Assembly (NCBI GenBank): GCA_015060865.1
Contig: SUXS01000014.1
Location: forward strand, 40,378 to 104,377
Reading direction: 5' to 3'
Source: Bacteroidales bacterium
GTDB taxonomy: Bacteria > Bacteroidota > Bacteroidia > Bacteroidales > Bacteroidaceae
DNA length: 64,000 nucleotides
The notes below the pieces were generated by a model. The model was not told the DNA's origin. It ran no database searches and saw only the letters and a program-made list of their open reading frames with translations. The translations under genes and the position numbers were made by a program. Below, piece after piece: positions 25,087 through 33,914 of this stretch (its first letter is position 1; every line of letters starts with the position of its first letter).

Positions 25087-25944
25087 ATGAGAATAGCTAT
25101 TATTGGAACAGGTAATATGGGCGGAGCTATAGTGCATGGGCTGATACAATCAGCCGCTTGTCGCCCAGAGGATATTATATGTACGGCCAAATCAGAATCG
25201 ACATTGCAACGTATTCGTTTGCGTTATCCTTCATCGCAGGTCACTAAGGATAATGTGATAGCTGCCAGTGAGGCTGATATTATAATCCTTGCAGTGAAGC
25301 CATGGTTGATACAGGAAGTAATAAATGAAATACGTCCTGTGTTGGATTATAATAGGCAGGTGATTGCTTCAGTGGCCGCAGGCGTGAGCCTGGATTGCTT
25401 GATGCATTATCTCATACCGGACTATGAGGAGAAGAAGACGGCTAATGTGATAGCAGAAACCATGGGGATGGAGCTTAGTGATGAAAACAAATATGTTGAG
25501 CCTGCATTGTTTAGAGTCGTTCCGAATACAGCTGTAGAGGTGATGGAAGGGGTGACATTTATAGCTTCCCGAGGTGCATCGGATAGTCAATGCCGAGATA
25601 TGCATGCTCTGTTCTCTTGCCTAGGTTATGTGCTTGATGTAGGCGAACATCTGATACCGGCCGGTACGGCTTTGGCATCGTGTGGCATAGCCTTTGCCAT
25701 GCGATATATACGTGCAGCCATGGAGGGTGGGGTAGAATTGGGCTTTCGCCCCAGTGAGGCTGCCCGCATAGTGGAGTATACCGTACGTGGAGCAGCTACG
25801 TTGTTGCTTGATAGGGATGCTCACCCTGAAGGTGAAATAGATAAGGTGACAACGGCTGGAGGTATTACCATAAAGGGCCTTAATGCTATGGAGAAGGCCG
25901 GATTTACGAACGCAGTGATTGAAGGATTGAAAGCAAGCAGGTAG
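25087..25944 (+). CDS. proC: Pyrroline-5-carboxylate reductase
   Basis: 285 residues from MRIAIIGTGNMGGAIVHGL, a Rossmann NAD(P)-binding start. It reduces pyrroline-5-carboxylate to proline. Other family features: ADIIILAVKPW, RVVPNTAVEVMEGVTF, and the C-terminal signature EIDKVTTAGGITIKGLNAME (about 250-270). A longer frame from GTG 25036 would translate the TC repeat and is rejected. It is the first gene of proC-proB-proA, with proB starting 1 base after its stop. ProC is last in the pathway but first in this operon. Confidence 0.96.
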   Translation: MRIAIIGTGNMGGAIVHGLIQSAACRPEDIICTAKSESTLQRIRLRYPSSQVTKDNVIAASEADIIILAVKPWLIQEVINEIRPVLDYNRQVIASVAAGVSLDCLMHYLIPDYEEKKTANVIAETMGMELSDENKYVEPALFRVVPNTAVEVMEGVTFIASRGASDSQCRDMHALFSCLGYVLDVGEHLIPAGTALASCGIAFAMRYIRAAMEGGVELGFRPSEAARIVEYTVRGAATLLLDRDAHPEGEIDKVTTAGGITIKGLNAMEKAGFTNAVIEGLKASR

Positions 25945-25945
25945 C

Positions 25946-26713
25946 ATGAAACGTATAGCTGTAAAAATAGGAAGCAATGTGCTTACCCGTCCTGATGGGA
26001 CATTGGATGTGACTCGTATGTCGGCTATCACCGATCAGGTGGCTGAGCTGCATAAAAGGGGGATACAGGTGATCATGGTGTCGTCAGGTGCCGTGGCATC
26101 AGGACGAAGTGAGATGCAGCCTAGTCATCTGCTGGATGAGGTGTCGTCCCGACAACTTTATTCGGCTATAGGGCAGGCTAAATTGATGGGTAAATACTAT
26201 ACGTTGTTTCGTGAACATGGCATTGTTTGCGGACAGGTGCTTACGACCAAAGAAGGATTAGACAAGGAAGATCATTATCTTAATCAGCAACATTGTATGG
26301 AGGTGATGCTGGATGAGGGAGTCATACCCATTGTCAATGAGAATGATACGTTGTCCATAACCGAGCTGATGTTTACTGATAATGATGAGCTGTCTGGGAT
26401 TATGGCCGAGATGATGCATGTAGAGCTATTGGTTGTCCTGAGCAATGTGGACGGTGTATATGATGGTGCTCCTTCAGAGCCTGGAAGTAAAGTGATAAGG
26501 AGGGTTTCTACCGCGACTGAGGATTTGACAGGTTATATAAAAGCGGAAAAATCATCGCATGGGCGTGGCGGCATGTTGACCAAGTACCGTATAGCTTGTA
26601 ATGTTGCGGCTAAGGGCATTCCTGTCGTAATCGCTAATGGTAGAAGGGAAGATATCTTGCTACGAGTTGTTGATGACCCCGAGGGGACTGCTTGTACACA
26701 ATTTGTACCTTAG
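25946..26713 (+). CDS. proB: Glutamate 5-kinase, short form without PUA domain
   Basis: A 255-residue amino-acid kinase that phosphorylates glutamate with ATP, the first step of proline synthesis. Motifs include [41 protein letters not shown] and [13 protein letters not shown], and the late [27 protein letters not shown]. The E. coli-type enzyme has an extra C-terminal PUA domain (about 360 residues); it is absent here, as in many Bacteroidetes. The gene begins 1 base after proC and ends 17 bases before proA, so it is translated from the same mRNA. Confidence 0.95.
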   Translation: MKRIAVKIGSNVLTRPDGTLDVTRMSAITDQVAELHKRGIQVIMVSSGAVASGRSEMQPSHLLDEVSSRQLYSAIGQAKLMGKYYTLFREHGIVCGQVLTTKEGLDKEDHYLNQQHCMEVMLDEGVIPIVNENDTLSITELMFTDNDELSGIMAEMMHVELLVVLSNVDGVYDGAPSEPGSKVIRRVSTATEDLTGYIKAEKSSHGRGGMLTKYRIACNVAAKGIPVVIANGRREDILLRVVDDPEGTACTQFVP

Positions 26714-26730
26714 GAATTATAAGAAACGAA

Positions 26731-27981
26731 ATGTCTGTTAACGAACAAATACGAAGAGCTGCTCGAGCTGTTTTGGACCTTTCAAAACTATCAGATGCGA
26801 GTGTGAATGCTATATTGATGGATGTAGCAGGAATCCTGCAAAAGGAGTATGAGGCTATTCTTGAAGCCAACACCTGTGATTTGGCCCGTATGGATGTGTC
26901 GAACCCGAAGTATGACCGTCTGAAACTGACTCGTGAACGCATAGAGGCGATGGCACATGATATGCAACATGTGGCCACGCTCAATACTCCAGTGGGCAAG
27001 CTGTTGAATGAGGAGAGGCGGCCCAATGGTATGGTAATCCGTAAGGTGAGTGTCCCGTTTGGAGTTGTCGGTGTCATTTATGAAGCGCGTCCTAATGTGA
27101 CCGTTGACGTGTTTTCCCTTTGCTTGAAGAGTGGCAATGTTTGTCTGCTTAAGGGTGGTTCGGATGCTGAATGTACCAACCGTAAAATGGTAGAATTGAT
27201 ACATCTGGTGCTGGAGTCACATGGGGTTAATACGGCTGTCTGTACGTTGCTCCCTTCTGACCGTGAGGCCACCGCTCAGTTGCTCAATGCGGTCAATGAG
27301 GTGGATCTGATTATTCCTCGGGGAAGTAGTGCGCTCATCAGTTACGTGCGTCAGCACTCTAGGGTACCGGTTATTGAAACAGGGGCAGGCATTTGCCATA
27401 CCTATTTTGATGCAGCAGGAGATGTGGATAAGGGAATGGCCATCATCAATAATGCCAAGACCAGGCGCGTGAGCGTGTGTAATGCGCTTGATTGTTTGGT
27501 GATACATCGAAGCAGACTCATTCACCTGCCTGCGTTGTGTGCTCCATTGGCAGAGAAACATGTCGTTCTCTATGCCGATGAAGAGGCATTTGATGCACTT
27601 GAGGGAGGATATCCTGCTCACCTTTTGATGCCGGCAACCTCGGAACATTATGGGACGGAATTTTTGGACTATAAGATGAGTATACGTACGGTAGGTGATG
27701 TGGAAGAGGCATTGGCCCATATCGCAACATATAGTTCTCGCCATAGCGAGTGTGTCGTTAGTGAAGATGAGACTGTAATTCGACGCTTTCAAAGGGAGGT
27801 GGATGCTGCTTGTGTCTATGCTAATGTATCTACCGCTTTTACCGATGGCGCGCAATTTGGTTTTGGGGCTGAAATAGGGATTTCCACTCAGAAACTACAT
27901 GCCCGTGGGCCAATGGCATTGCCAGAACTGACAACTTATAAATACATCATTGAGGGAAATGGACAGGTGCGTGGTTCTTGA
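26731..27981 (+). CDS. proA: Gamma-glutamyl phosphate reductase
   Basis: 416 residues from [20 protein letters not shown]. The aldehyde-dehydrogenase-fold enzyme uses NADPH to reduce glutamyl-5-phosphate to the semialdehyde. Features: [48 protein letters not shown], the catalytic Cys region [19 protein letters not shown], and the C-terminal [20 protein letters not shown]. The open frame could start at 26692, inside proB, but 26731 fits the family. It is the last gene of proCBA; a hairpin terminator lies about 190 bases on, facing the convergent gene. Confidence 0.96.
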   Translation: MSVNEQIRRAARAVLDLSKLSDASVNAILMDVAGILQKEYEAILEANTCDLARMDVSNPKYDRLKLTRERIEAMAHDMQHVATLNTPVGKLLNEERRPNGMVIRKVSVPFGVVGVIYEARPNVTVDVFSLCLKSGNVCLLKGGSDAECTNRKMVELIHLVLESHGVNTAVCTLLPSDREATAQLLNAVNEVDLIIPRGSSALISYVRQHSRVPVIETGAGICHTYFDAAGDVDKGMAIINNAKTRRVSVCNALDCLVIHRSRLIHLPALCAPLAEKHVVLYADEEAFDALEGGYPAHLLMPATSEHYGTEFLDYKMSIRTVGDVEEALAHIATYSSRHSECVVSEDETVIRRFQREVDAACVYANVSTAFTDGAQFGFGAEIGISTQKLHARGPMALPELTTYKYIIEGNGQVRGS

Positions 27982-28166
27982 AGAAGTCAGAATATGAGTG
28001 ATATTGAGCGATAGGAGTGTTTGAGAGGAATAATACAACTCAACCTGTCTGTTGTATCTGTGTCTTTTGGCTGATTGTACAACGCTTCTTTTATTCAATG
28101 AAATACTATAAGAAATGGATGAAAAGTGGAATGTCTATACATTGATGATAAGCGGAATGATAAGAA
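27982..28166. other. Intergenic spacer after proA
   Basis: About 185 bases with no recognisable gene or promoter; AT-rich with 'ttattcaatgaaatac' type sequence. It ends in the terminator at 28167. Confidence 0.3.
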
Positions 28167-28192
28167 AAGGCGACTGAATGTTCAGTCGCCTT
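28167..28192 (-). terminator. Hairpin terminator of the OB/CBM secreted protein gene
   Basis: Perfect 12-base arms aaggcgactgaa / ttcagtcgcctt with a 2-base loop. On the minus strand it is followed by ttttctta, a U-tract; on the plus strand there is none, so it mainly serves the minus-strand gene. Confidence 0.75.
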
Positions 28193-28217
28193 GCTGTAAT
28201 TGTCACAGATAAATTGA

Positions 28218-30074
28218 TTATTGTATAAATTCTTTTGTAATCTTGTTGCCTACTTTCTTAATGTAAAGCCCACGAATAGGTGCCTCAATCTGTTTACCTG
28301 TGATGTCGAAATAAATAGGCGTTACGTCGGCATCAACAACTTCAATACCTGTACCTCCCTCAACTACAGATACGGCCATAGTGTTTACATACTTACCACT
28401 GCTAACACCAATAAGGAAGCCTGTCACTGTGATTTCCTTTTCGTTCCAATCGGCGTTCACCATACCCTCTATAGGATATTGGATGCTACCAACCGCAGTC
28501 TCCGTACCAGCAACATCTACGTTATAGTAACCTCTCTCAAAATTTATGCTAAGCACACCTGTATACTGTACATACTTAATCGAGGGAGATGCAATGAATG
28601 CATCCATAGCAGCAGCATCAAGAACTTCGGGCTCGGGAAGTGTATACTCGGCAGTACCGGTCTTCTCGAAGGTAGAGGTGTTGCCAAACTGGAGCAGGCC
28701 ACCGTACATAGAGGTAGCCCCACTAACGGTTACTACATCGCCCACAGCAAGACCGCTTTCCTTACCTACATAAGTAAGGATGTAACCTGTGCCGTCACCA
28801 ATGAGGAAGCCACGTGCATAGGTAGCTACCACAGTACCAGAGGTAGTAGCTGCTCCCTGAGCACCTGCTGCGATTATCTCAGCAATAGTACCCGATACAG
28901 GCTGCTGTTCCTCCTCTTCTTCATTATCACCAGCACCATCGACAAGACCGCCATCTGTGGTGGTCAGTGCAACATCGTCGACGAGCACCGAGGCTCCTTT
29001 CCCGTTCTTGGAATTCATGATAATAAGAGCAGCCTCTGTGGTTGCATCGAGGGTAAACTCGCATGAGACCTCAGTCCACTCAGCTGTAACGGTGGCGGCC
29101 TCTGTTATGTAGACATAGGTGCCGGCCTTTCCATCAACAATGGGAACATAGCCCAAACGGAACATGCCAACTGCGTCACCCGTCTGCTTCACGTTTACGC
29201 TATACTTGTAGGTGCCGGCTTTCAAGGTATAAGCCTGCGAGGCGAGGCGCTTGTTGGCCGATGCGCCCACTACTTCTATACTATAGCTGCCGCTCTTGGC
29301 ATCGTTAGACTTTTTGATAGTAGCGTTATGTCCAATGCCTGTCCAATTGGTAGGTTTGTCACTTTCCCAATTCTCAAAACTAGCATTCTGTAGAAGGTTG
29401 CCCTCGGTGACAACAACATCGTCGCCACCTTCGTTGCCGCCTTCATTGCCGCCTTCTTCCTCAGCAGCAACCACGTTGACACCCATGGTGTTGACATATT
29501 TGCCACCACTGAAGCCGATGGAATATCCAGTAACAATAATCTTCTTGCCATCGAGCGAAGCATCTACAAGGCCTTCGGGAACGTAGGAGATGCTGCCTAC
29601 TGCTTTTGATGCCCCATCAACGGTTACATTGTAGTAGTAGCCATTGATGCCTAATGTACCTGTGTACTGCACATACTTGATGTAGGGGGCATCGAGATAA
29701 GCATCCATGGCTGCGCCATCGAGCACCTCGGGCTCAGGCTGGGTAAACTCTGCTGTGCCCGTTTTCTCAAATGTAGCAGTCTTGCCGAATTGGAGCAAAC
29801 CACCATACGTAGAGGTCGCGCCACTGACGGTTACGACATCGCCGATAGCCAGGCTGAGATCATAATCTGTGCCTAAATAGGTGAGGATATACCCTGTACC
29901 GTCACTGATAAGGAACCCCTGTGAGTAGGTAGCCACTACGGTCCCCGATGTAGATGCATTGTCCTGCACACCGGCTGCCACAACCTCGGCCACCGTGCTT
30001 GCCATCATGTTCATGCTGGCAACAAGCATCATACAGGTTACAAACATTTTCTTCATTGAAGTAAATACATTCAT
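28218..30074 (-). CDS. Secreted protein with duplicated OB-like domains flanking a CBM-like domain
   Basis: 618 residues (or 612 from the second Met at 30056). Signal peptide MKKMFVTCMMLVASMNMMA. Residues about 27-205 and 394-590 are two copies of one domain (SGTVVATYSQGFLISDGTGY / SGTVVATYARGFLIGDGTGY; GDVVTVSGATSTYGGLLQFG / GDVVTVSGATSMYGGLLQFG). They resemble the OB-fold domains of Bacteroidetes surface proteins. Between them, residues about 225-375 (LLQNASFENWESDKPTNWTG ... ASVLVDDVALTT) look like a CBM4/9-type jelly roll, flanked by Gly-Glu linkers. The C-terminus (PIYFDITGKQIEAPIRGLYI) is the Prevotella-type tail. Probably surface-exposed or exported; ligand unknown. A TAATTTTG box lies upstream (30140-30147, minus). 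Confidence 0.8.
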   Translation of the reverse strand: MNVFTSMKKMFVTCMMLVASMNMMASTVAEVVAAGVQDNASTSGTVVATYSQGFLISDGTGYILTYLGTDYDLSLAIGDVVTVSGATSTYGGLLQFGKTATFEKTGTAEFTQPEPEVLDGAAMDAYLDAPYIKYVQYTGTLGINGYYYNVTVDGASKAVGSISYVPEGLVDASLDGKKIIVTGYSIGFSGGKYVNTMGVNVVAAEEEGGNEGGNEGGDDVVVTEGNLLQNASFENWESDKPTNWTGIGHNATIKKSNDAKSGSYSIEVVGASANKRLASQAYTLKAGTYKYSVNVKQTGDAVGMFRLGYVPIVDGKAGTYVYITEAATVTAEWTEVSCEFTLDATTEAALIIMNSKNGKGASVLVDDVALTTTDGGLVDGAGDNEEEEEQQPVSGTIAEIIAAGAQGAATTSGTVVATYARGFLIGDGTGYILTYVGKESGLAVGDVVTVSGATSMYGGLLQFGNTSTFEKTGTAEYTLPEPEVLDAAAMDAFIASPSIKYVQYTGVLSINFERGYYNVDVAGTETAVGSIQYPIEGMVNADWNEKEITVTGFLIGVSSGKYVNTMAVSVVEGGTGIEVVDADVTPIYFDITGKQIEAPIRGLYIKKVGNKITKEFIQ

Positions 30075-30183
30075 AAGCTTTTGTTTTTTTAAATTAATCT
30101 ATTAATAATGCTAATTATTCCCTTTTTTGTTTCAATCTGCAAAATTACAAATAATATATGAGAATAGCCGCGTGGAATTGTGG

Positions 30184-31065
30184 CTATTTTTTCATTAGGC
30201 TACAATAATATCCCAATTTGTAGAGATTAAAGTTGGTGAGCCGGGGCAAAGAACTTGTTAACTGCAAAGTGAGCTGTTGTTCATGCTGGGTAAACCAATG
30301 CGCTGCAAGGCGGTGCAACTTGAACTTCTTCAGCAGACCATAGGCACTTAGAAGTGATGAGTGTCCCTGTAGGATGCTCTCCATAGTGGCGAGGTTGCGC
30401 AGTGCCGCGCGTGTTTTCTCAAGGAACACTTGGTTCTCTTCTAACCCCGTATGGCGTAGCGGATTGTCAATATGACGTATCTGTGCTTGCCGGCGTTGCA
30501 GTTCGATGCCGAAGAGCGTGTCCTCGTGGCCATACTCGTGGATTGACTCGTCGAAGCGGATAGCCTGGAAGGTGTCTCGGCGGATGCAGAAGTTGAAAGG
30601 AGTGAACTGCTCATAGGGCTTCCGTTCGCGGTAACGTGCTGCACGCCGTTTGTCGGCTCTCTTCTCATAGGCATAGCGCAGGCTCACCGTGGGGGAGGGT
30701 AGAACATCGGAATGGCAAAGTCCACCACAGATGACCTCGGCGTCAGTGTGGCGCAGGTAATCGGTGATGAAGGTGGGGCTGATGACCTCGGCATCGCAAT
30801 CCATGAATAGCAGCCACTCATATTGTGCCTCGTCGGCCAAGCGATTGCGTATGCGGGCTCGACCCACATTCTCGGGCAGTTCGATGAGGCGGCAGTGGAG
30901 CAGAGTGTTTATCTCCCTGTTCTTCTCCTTATATATAGGCTCTGGTGAAGCATCGTCGGCAACGATGATTTCGTAGGCTATACCGGCCTGCTGGGCCTGT
31001 TGGTGCAGGTCACTCACGAGGCAGCGGCAATCGTAGTTATATGTAGGTATGAGTATCGAGAGCAT
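30184..31065 (-). CDS. Glycosyltransferase family 2
   Basis: 293 residues of GT-A fold: MLSILIPTYNYDCRCLV at the start, VADDASPEP (nucleotide-binding Asp pair, residues about 35-43), ENVGRARIRNRLAD, the metal-binding LLFMDCDAEV (about 88-97) and an FNFCIRRDTF acceptor loop. No transmembrane segment is obvious. The gene stands alone, transcribed from a promoter that overlaps the divergent acyltransferase region, and is far from the polysaccharide locus. It could modify a lipid, teichuronic-type polymer or glycoprotein; substrate not inferable. Confidence 0.9.
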   Translation of the reverse strand: MLSILIPTYNYDCRCLVSDLHQQAQQAGIAYEIIVADDASPEPIYKEKNREINTLLHCRLIELPENVGRARIRNRLADEAQYEWLLFMDCDAEVISPTFITDYLRHTDAEVICGGLCHSDVLPSPTVSLRYAYEKRADKRRAARYRERKPYEQFTPFNFCIRRDTFQAIRFDESIHEYGHEDTLFGIELQRRQAQIRHIDNPLRHTGLEENQVFLEKTRAALRNLATMESILQGHSSLLSAYGLLKKFKLHRLAAHWFTQHEQQLTLQLTSSLPRLTNFNLYKLGYYCSLMKK

Positions 31066-31084
31066 TTTTCGTAGTTGTCCGATG

Positions 31085-31116
31085 CAAAACTACAGAAAAA
31101 ATGATAACTTTGCAAA
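31085..31116 (-). promoter_or_regulatory. Promoter of the glycosyltransferase gene
   Basis: On the minus strand TTTG (31116-31113), a 20-base spacer, then TAGTTTTG (31092-31085). On the opposite strand a TAACTTTG (31105-31112) could act as -7 box toward the acyltransferase, so the region is likely a shared divergent promoter. Confidence 0.65.
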
Positions 31117-31152
31117 TAAATTGGTTTAGTGTTTAGTGTCAACTGTCGATGA

Positions 31153-31347
31153 GCCCGGATCTACACCATCCCTTGTGCCAAGGGCTGCACAGTAGTGATT
31201 GATTATACTACCGAAGGAACGGGTATCAGCGCCACAGAGCGTGAGAAGAACGGCAAGCAAATCTACTCACTCGATGGACGCTCAGTACGTACCATGCAAC
31301 CTCAGACTGTATATATCGTTAATGGTAGGAAATTTCTAAACAAATAA
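31153..31347 (+). pseudogene. C-terminal remnant of a secreted protein
   Basis: A 64-codon frame without a start codon, ending at the TAA at 31345-31347: ARIYTIPCAKGCTVVIDYTT, EGTGISATEREKNGKQIYSL, then DGRSVRTMQPQTVYIVNGRK and FLNK. This is the end of a Prevotella-type exported protein, with the D-G-R-S-V and Y-I-V-N-G-R-K tail also seen in the 1015-residue protein. An in-frame TGA (31150-31152) precedes it, and the DNA before that is intergenic-type repeat (tttagtgtttagtgtcaac). The parent gene has been deleted from its 5' side. The stop is only 3 bases before the acyltransferase ATG. Confidence 0.8.
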
Positions 31348-31350
31348 TAT

Positions 31351-32547
31351 ATGAATTCAAACAAAGTTATTACAGGGACTGCCGATGGACGTATCGTATG
31401 GATTGACTGGATGCGTGTGGCAGCTTGCTTCATGGTGATGGTTGTACATTGTGTCGAACCTTTCTACTTGGGTGGTGAAGGATCGTATATCCTCACTCCG
31501 GGCGATGCTTTCTGGTCGTCGCTGTTCGACTCCCTAGTGCGTTCCTGTGTACCTTTGTTTATTATAGCATCCAGCTACTTGCTGTTCCCTTTGCGTGGCA
31601 GTGCGGCCGACTTTGTGTGCCGCCGCTCTGCTAGGGTGCTCATTCCTTTCGTGGTGTGGACCTTGATATATGCTTTGGTGTGGGGCGAACCGCTACAAAA
31701 CTTCCGCGACCTTGTCTTCAATTTCAGCTACTCTGCCGGACATCTGTGGTTTGTATATATGCTTGTGGGCGTATATATGCTCATGCCCATCCTTTCGCCA
31801 TGGGCTGCTAAGGTGAGCAAGCGTGAGCTACAGGTATACCTTGGCATATGCTTCTTCACCACACTCATACCCATCCTGCGCGATTGGCTGGCCCATGGAG
31901 AGCTGTCTGTAATCTATGGCACCTCTGGTCTGCCGCGTCAGGCCCTATACCCCTTGTGGGGTGAGTGTAGCTGGAATAGCTATGGCATATTCTACTACTT
32001 CAGTGGCTTTATCGGTTACTTGCTGCTCGGTCTCTACTTCCGCCGATTTGTGGGCGACCTCTCATGGGGTAAAACCCTCGGTATCGCTCTTCCGTGCTAC
32101 TTGGTGGGTTTTGCCGTCACCTTTGGCGGTTTCCTTCGCAGAGTCTTCGAGAGTGCCGGTGGTGTCTTCCCTGTTGGTGGCAAGGTGTCTGAGGCTGTAT
32201 GGTGGGAGACCACTTGGACCAATGATACGGTGGGCGTGGCACTCATGGCTGTAGCGTGGTTATTGCTCTTCCGAAAGATTAAGGCATCGGGCACCTTCTA
32301 TCAGCGAGTGCTGTTGCCTATATCCAAGGTGAGCTACGGGATGTACCTCATGCACCTACTGTTGCTCGTGCCTATCAACGGTTATTTCCGTAGTTGGCTT
32401 GGCTCGGGCACCGAGGGTGTGCTCGGATTTTGGACAACCCCTTTGCAGATTGTCCTCTCAGCCGTCATCTCTTTTATATGTGTAGCTATCGTCTGCCTCT
32501 TGCTGCAGCGTATTCCTAAGTTGGGTAAGTATATCGTTGGGGCATGA
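31351..32547 (+). CDS. Membrane acyltransferase, acyltransferase-3 family
   Basis: 398 residues with about ten transmembrane segments. The N-terminal region RIVWIDWMRVAACFMVMVVH (about 10-29) carries the family's conserved D-x-x-R-x-x-A and His. Further features are PLFIIASSYLLF, SAGHLWFVYMLVGVYMLMPI, and VSYGMYLMHLLLLVPI near the C-terminus. It resembles OatA/WecH-like enzymes that transfer acetyl groups to cell-envelope sugars. It starts 3 bases after a gene remnant, and its promoter probably lies before it (TAACTTTG 31105-31112). rarA follows 27 bases downstream. Substrate is unknown; no clear link to the polysaccharide locus. Confidence 0.85.
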   Translation: MNSNKVITGTADGRIVWIDWMRVAACFMVMVVHCVEPFYLGGEGSYILTPGDAFWSSLFDSLVRSCVPLFIIASSYLLFPLRGSAADFVCRRSARVLIPFVVWTLIYALVWGEPLQNFRDLVFNFSYSAGHLWFVYMLVGVYMLMPILSPWAAKVSKRELQVYLGICFFTTLIPILRDWLAHGELSVIYGTSGLPRQALYPLWGECSWNSYGIFYYFSGFIGYLLLGLYFRRFVGDLSWGKTLGIALPCYLVGFAVTFGGFLRRVFESAGGVFPVGGKVSEAVWWETTWTNDTVGVALMAVAWLLLFRKIKASGTFYQRVLLPISKVSYGMYLMHLLLLVPINGYFRSWLGSGTEGVLGFWTTPLQIVLSAVISFICVAIVCLLLQRIPKLGKYIVGA

Positions 32548-32574
32548 TTGGACTAAATCTTCAATGAATGAATA

Positions 32575-33840
32575 ATGGAACCATTAGCTGAACGCTTGCG
32601 TCCGTCGACGCTTGATAATTATATAGGACAGAAACACCTCGTAGGTAAGGATGCTGTGATGCGCCGCATGATAGAGTCGGGGCGAATATCCTCGTTTATT
32701 CTCTGGGGACCTCCGGGGACGGGAAAGACCACGTTGGCCCACATCATTGCCAACCGATTGGAAGTGCCCTTCTATACGCTCAATGCCGTGGCTTCGGGTG
32801 TGAAGGATGTACGCGAGGTTATCGAGAGTGCGCAGAAGAACCGCATCTTTGCCAAGAACAGCCCCATCCTCTTCATAGACGAGATACACCGTTTCAATAA
32901 GTCACAGCAGGACTCGCTGCTCGCTGCCGTGGAGCGCGGCATCGTCACGCTCATCGGCGCCACCACGGAGAACCCCTCGTTCGAGATTATCCGTCCGCTG
33001 CTCTCGCGCTGCCAACTCTATATATTGAAGTCGCTGGAGAAGGACGACCTGCTCGAACTCCTCGACCGCGCCATCTCGGAGGATACCTACTTGAAGCAAC
33101 GCCACATCACCGTCCGTGAGACCGATGCCCTGCTGCGCTTCTCGGGAGGTGATGCCCGCAAGCTGCTCAACACGCTGGAACTGGTGGTTGAGGCTGACAA
33201 TAGCGATGAGGTAATCATCACCAATGCCATTGTCACCGAGCGTCTGCAGCAGAATCCGCTCGCCTACGACAAGAATGGCGAGATGCACTACGACATCATC
33301 TCTGCCTATATCAAGTCTATCCGTGGCAGCGACCCCGACGGTGCCCTCTACTGGCTGGCCCGCATGATACAGGGTGGCGAAGACCCCTCGTTCATTGCCC
33401 GTCGCCTCGTCATATCAGCATCGGAAGACATTGGCCTGGCCAATCCCAACGCCCTGCTCATAGCCAATGCAGCCTTCGATGCGGTGATGAAGATAGGCTG
33501 GCCCGAGGGGCGTATTCCCCTTGCCGAGGCTACGGTATATCTGGCTACGAGTCCCAAGAGCAACTCGGCCTATATGGGTATCAACAGCGCCCTCGGCCTT
33601 GTGGAGCAGACGGGCAATCTGCCTGTGCCGTTACACCTGCGCAATGCCCCTACCAAACTGATGAAAGAGCTTGGCTACAGCGACGGCTACAAGTATGCCC
33701 ACGACTATGAGAACCATTTCGTGGAGCAGCAGTTCCTCCCCGATGAACTCACCGGCACCCGTCTCTGGACTCCCCAGCCCAATGCTGCCGAGGAGAAGAT
33801 GAAGGAGCGGATGCGCTATCTCTGGAAAGACAGATATTAA
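32575..33840 (+). CDS. rarA: Replication-associated recombination protein A (AAA+ ATPase)
   Basis: 421 residues, MgsA/RarA/WRNIP1 family, a clamp-loader-like ATPase acting at stalled replication forks. Features: PLAERLRPSTLDNYIGQKHL, Walker A WGPPGTGKTT (about 43-52), Walker B ILFIDEIHRFNKSQQD, sensor-1 LIGATTENPSF, arginine finger LLSRCQLY. The C-terminal tetramerisation part has SAYIKSIRGSDPDGALYWLARM and LPVPLHLRNAPTKLMKELGY. Length is standard. It follows the acyltransferase gene by 27 bases and precedes a 2-hydroxyacid dehydrogenase by 74 bases filled with short repeats. Confidence 0.97.
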   Translation: MEPLAERLRPSTLDNYIGQKHLVGKDAVMRRMIESGRISSFILWGPPGTGKTTLAHIIANRLEVPFYTLNAVASGVKDVREVIESAQKNRIFAKNSPILFIDEIHRFNKSQQDSLLAAVERGIVTLIGATTENPSFEIIRPLLSRCQLYILKSLEKDDLLELLDRAISEDTYLKQRHITVRETDALLRFSGGDARKLLNTLELVVEADNSDEVIITNAIVTERLQQNPLAYDKNGEMHYDIISAYIKSIRGSDPDGALYWLARMIQGGEDPSFIARRLVISASEDIGLANPNALLIANAAFDAVMKIGWPEGRIPLAEATVYLATSPKSNSAYMGINSALGLVEQTGNLPVPLHLRNAPTKLMKELGYSDGYKYAHDYENHFVEQQFLPDELTGTRLWTPQPNAAEEKMKERMRYLWKDRY

Positions 33841-33914
33841 TAAAGGATAACCCGGAGTGCTCGGAGGATTCAGAGAACCCGGAGAATTCATAATTCACAA
33901 TTCATAATTAAGAT
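33841..33914. repeat. Dispersed repeat spacer
   Basis: cccggagtgctcggaggattc, then aattcataattcacaattcataatta. A related 'ctctccgggtactccg' plus 'aattgacaattcac' spacer separates potB and potC (60474-60540). Confidence 0.5.

Noticed and set aside
28221..29066. 281-residue plus-strand frame opposite the OB/CBM protein
   Set aside because: Antisense to a protein with clear signal peptide and domains; composition is cysteine/threonine-rich nonsense.
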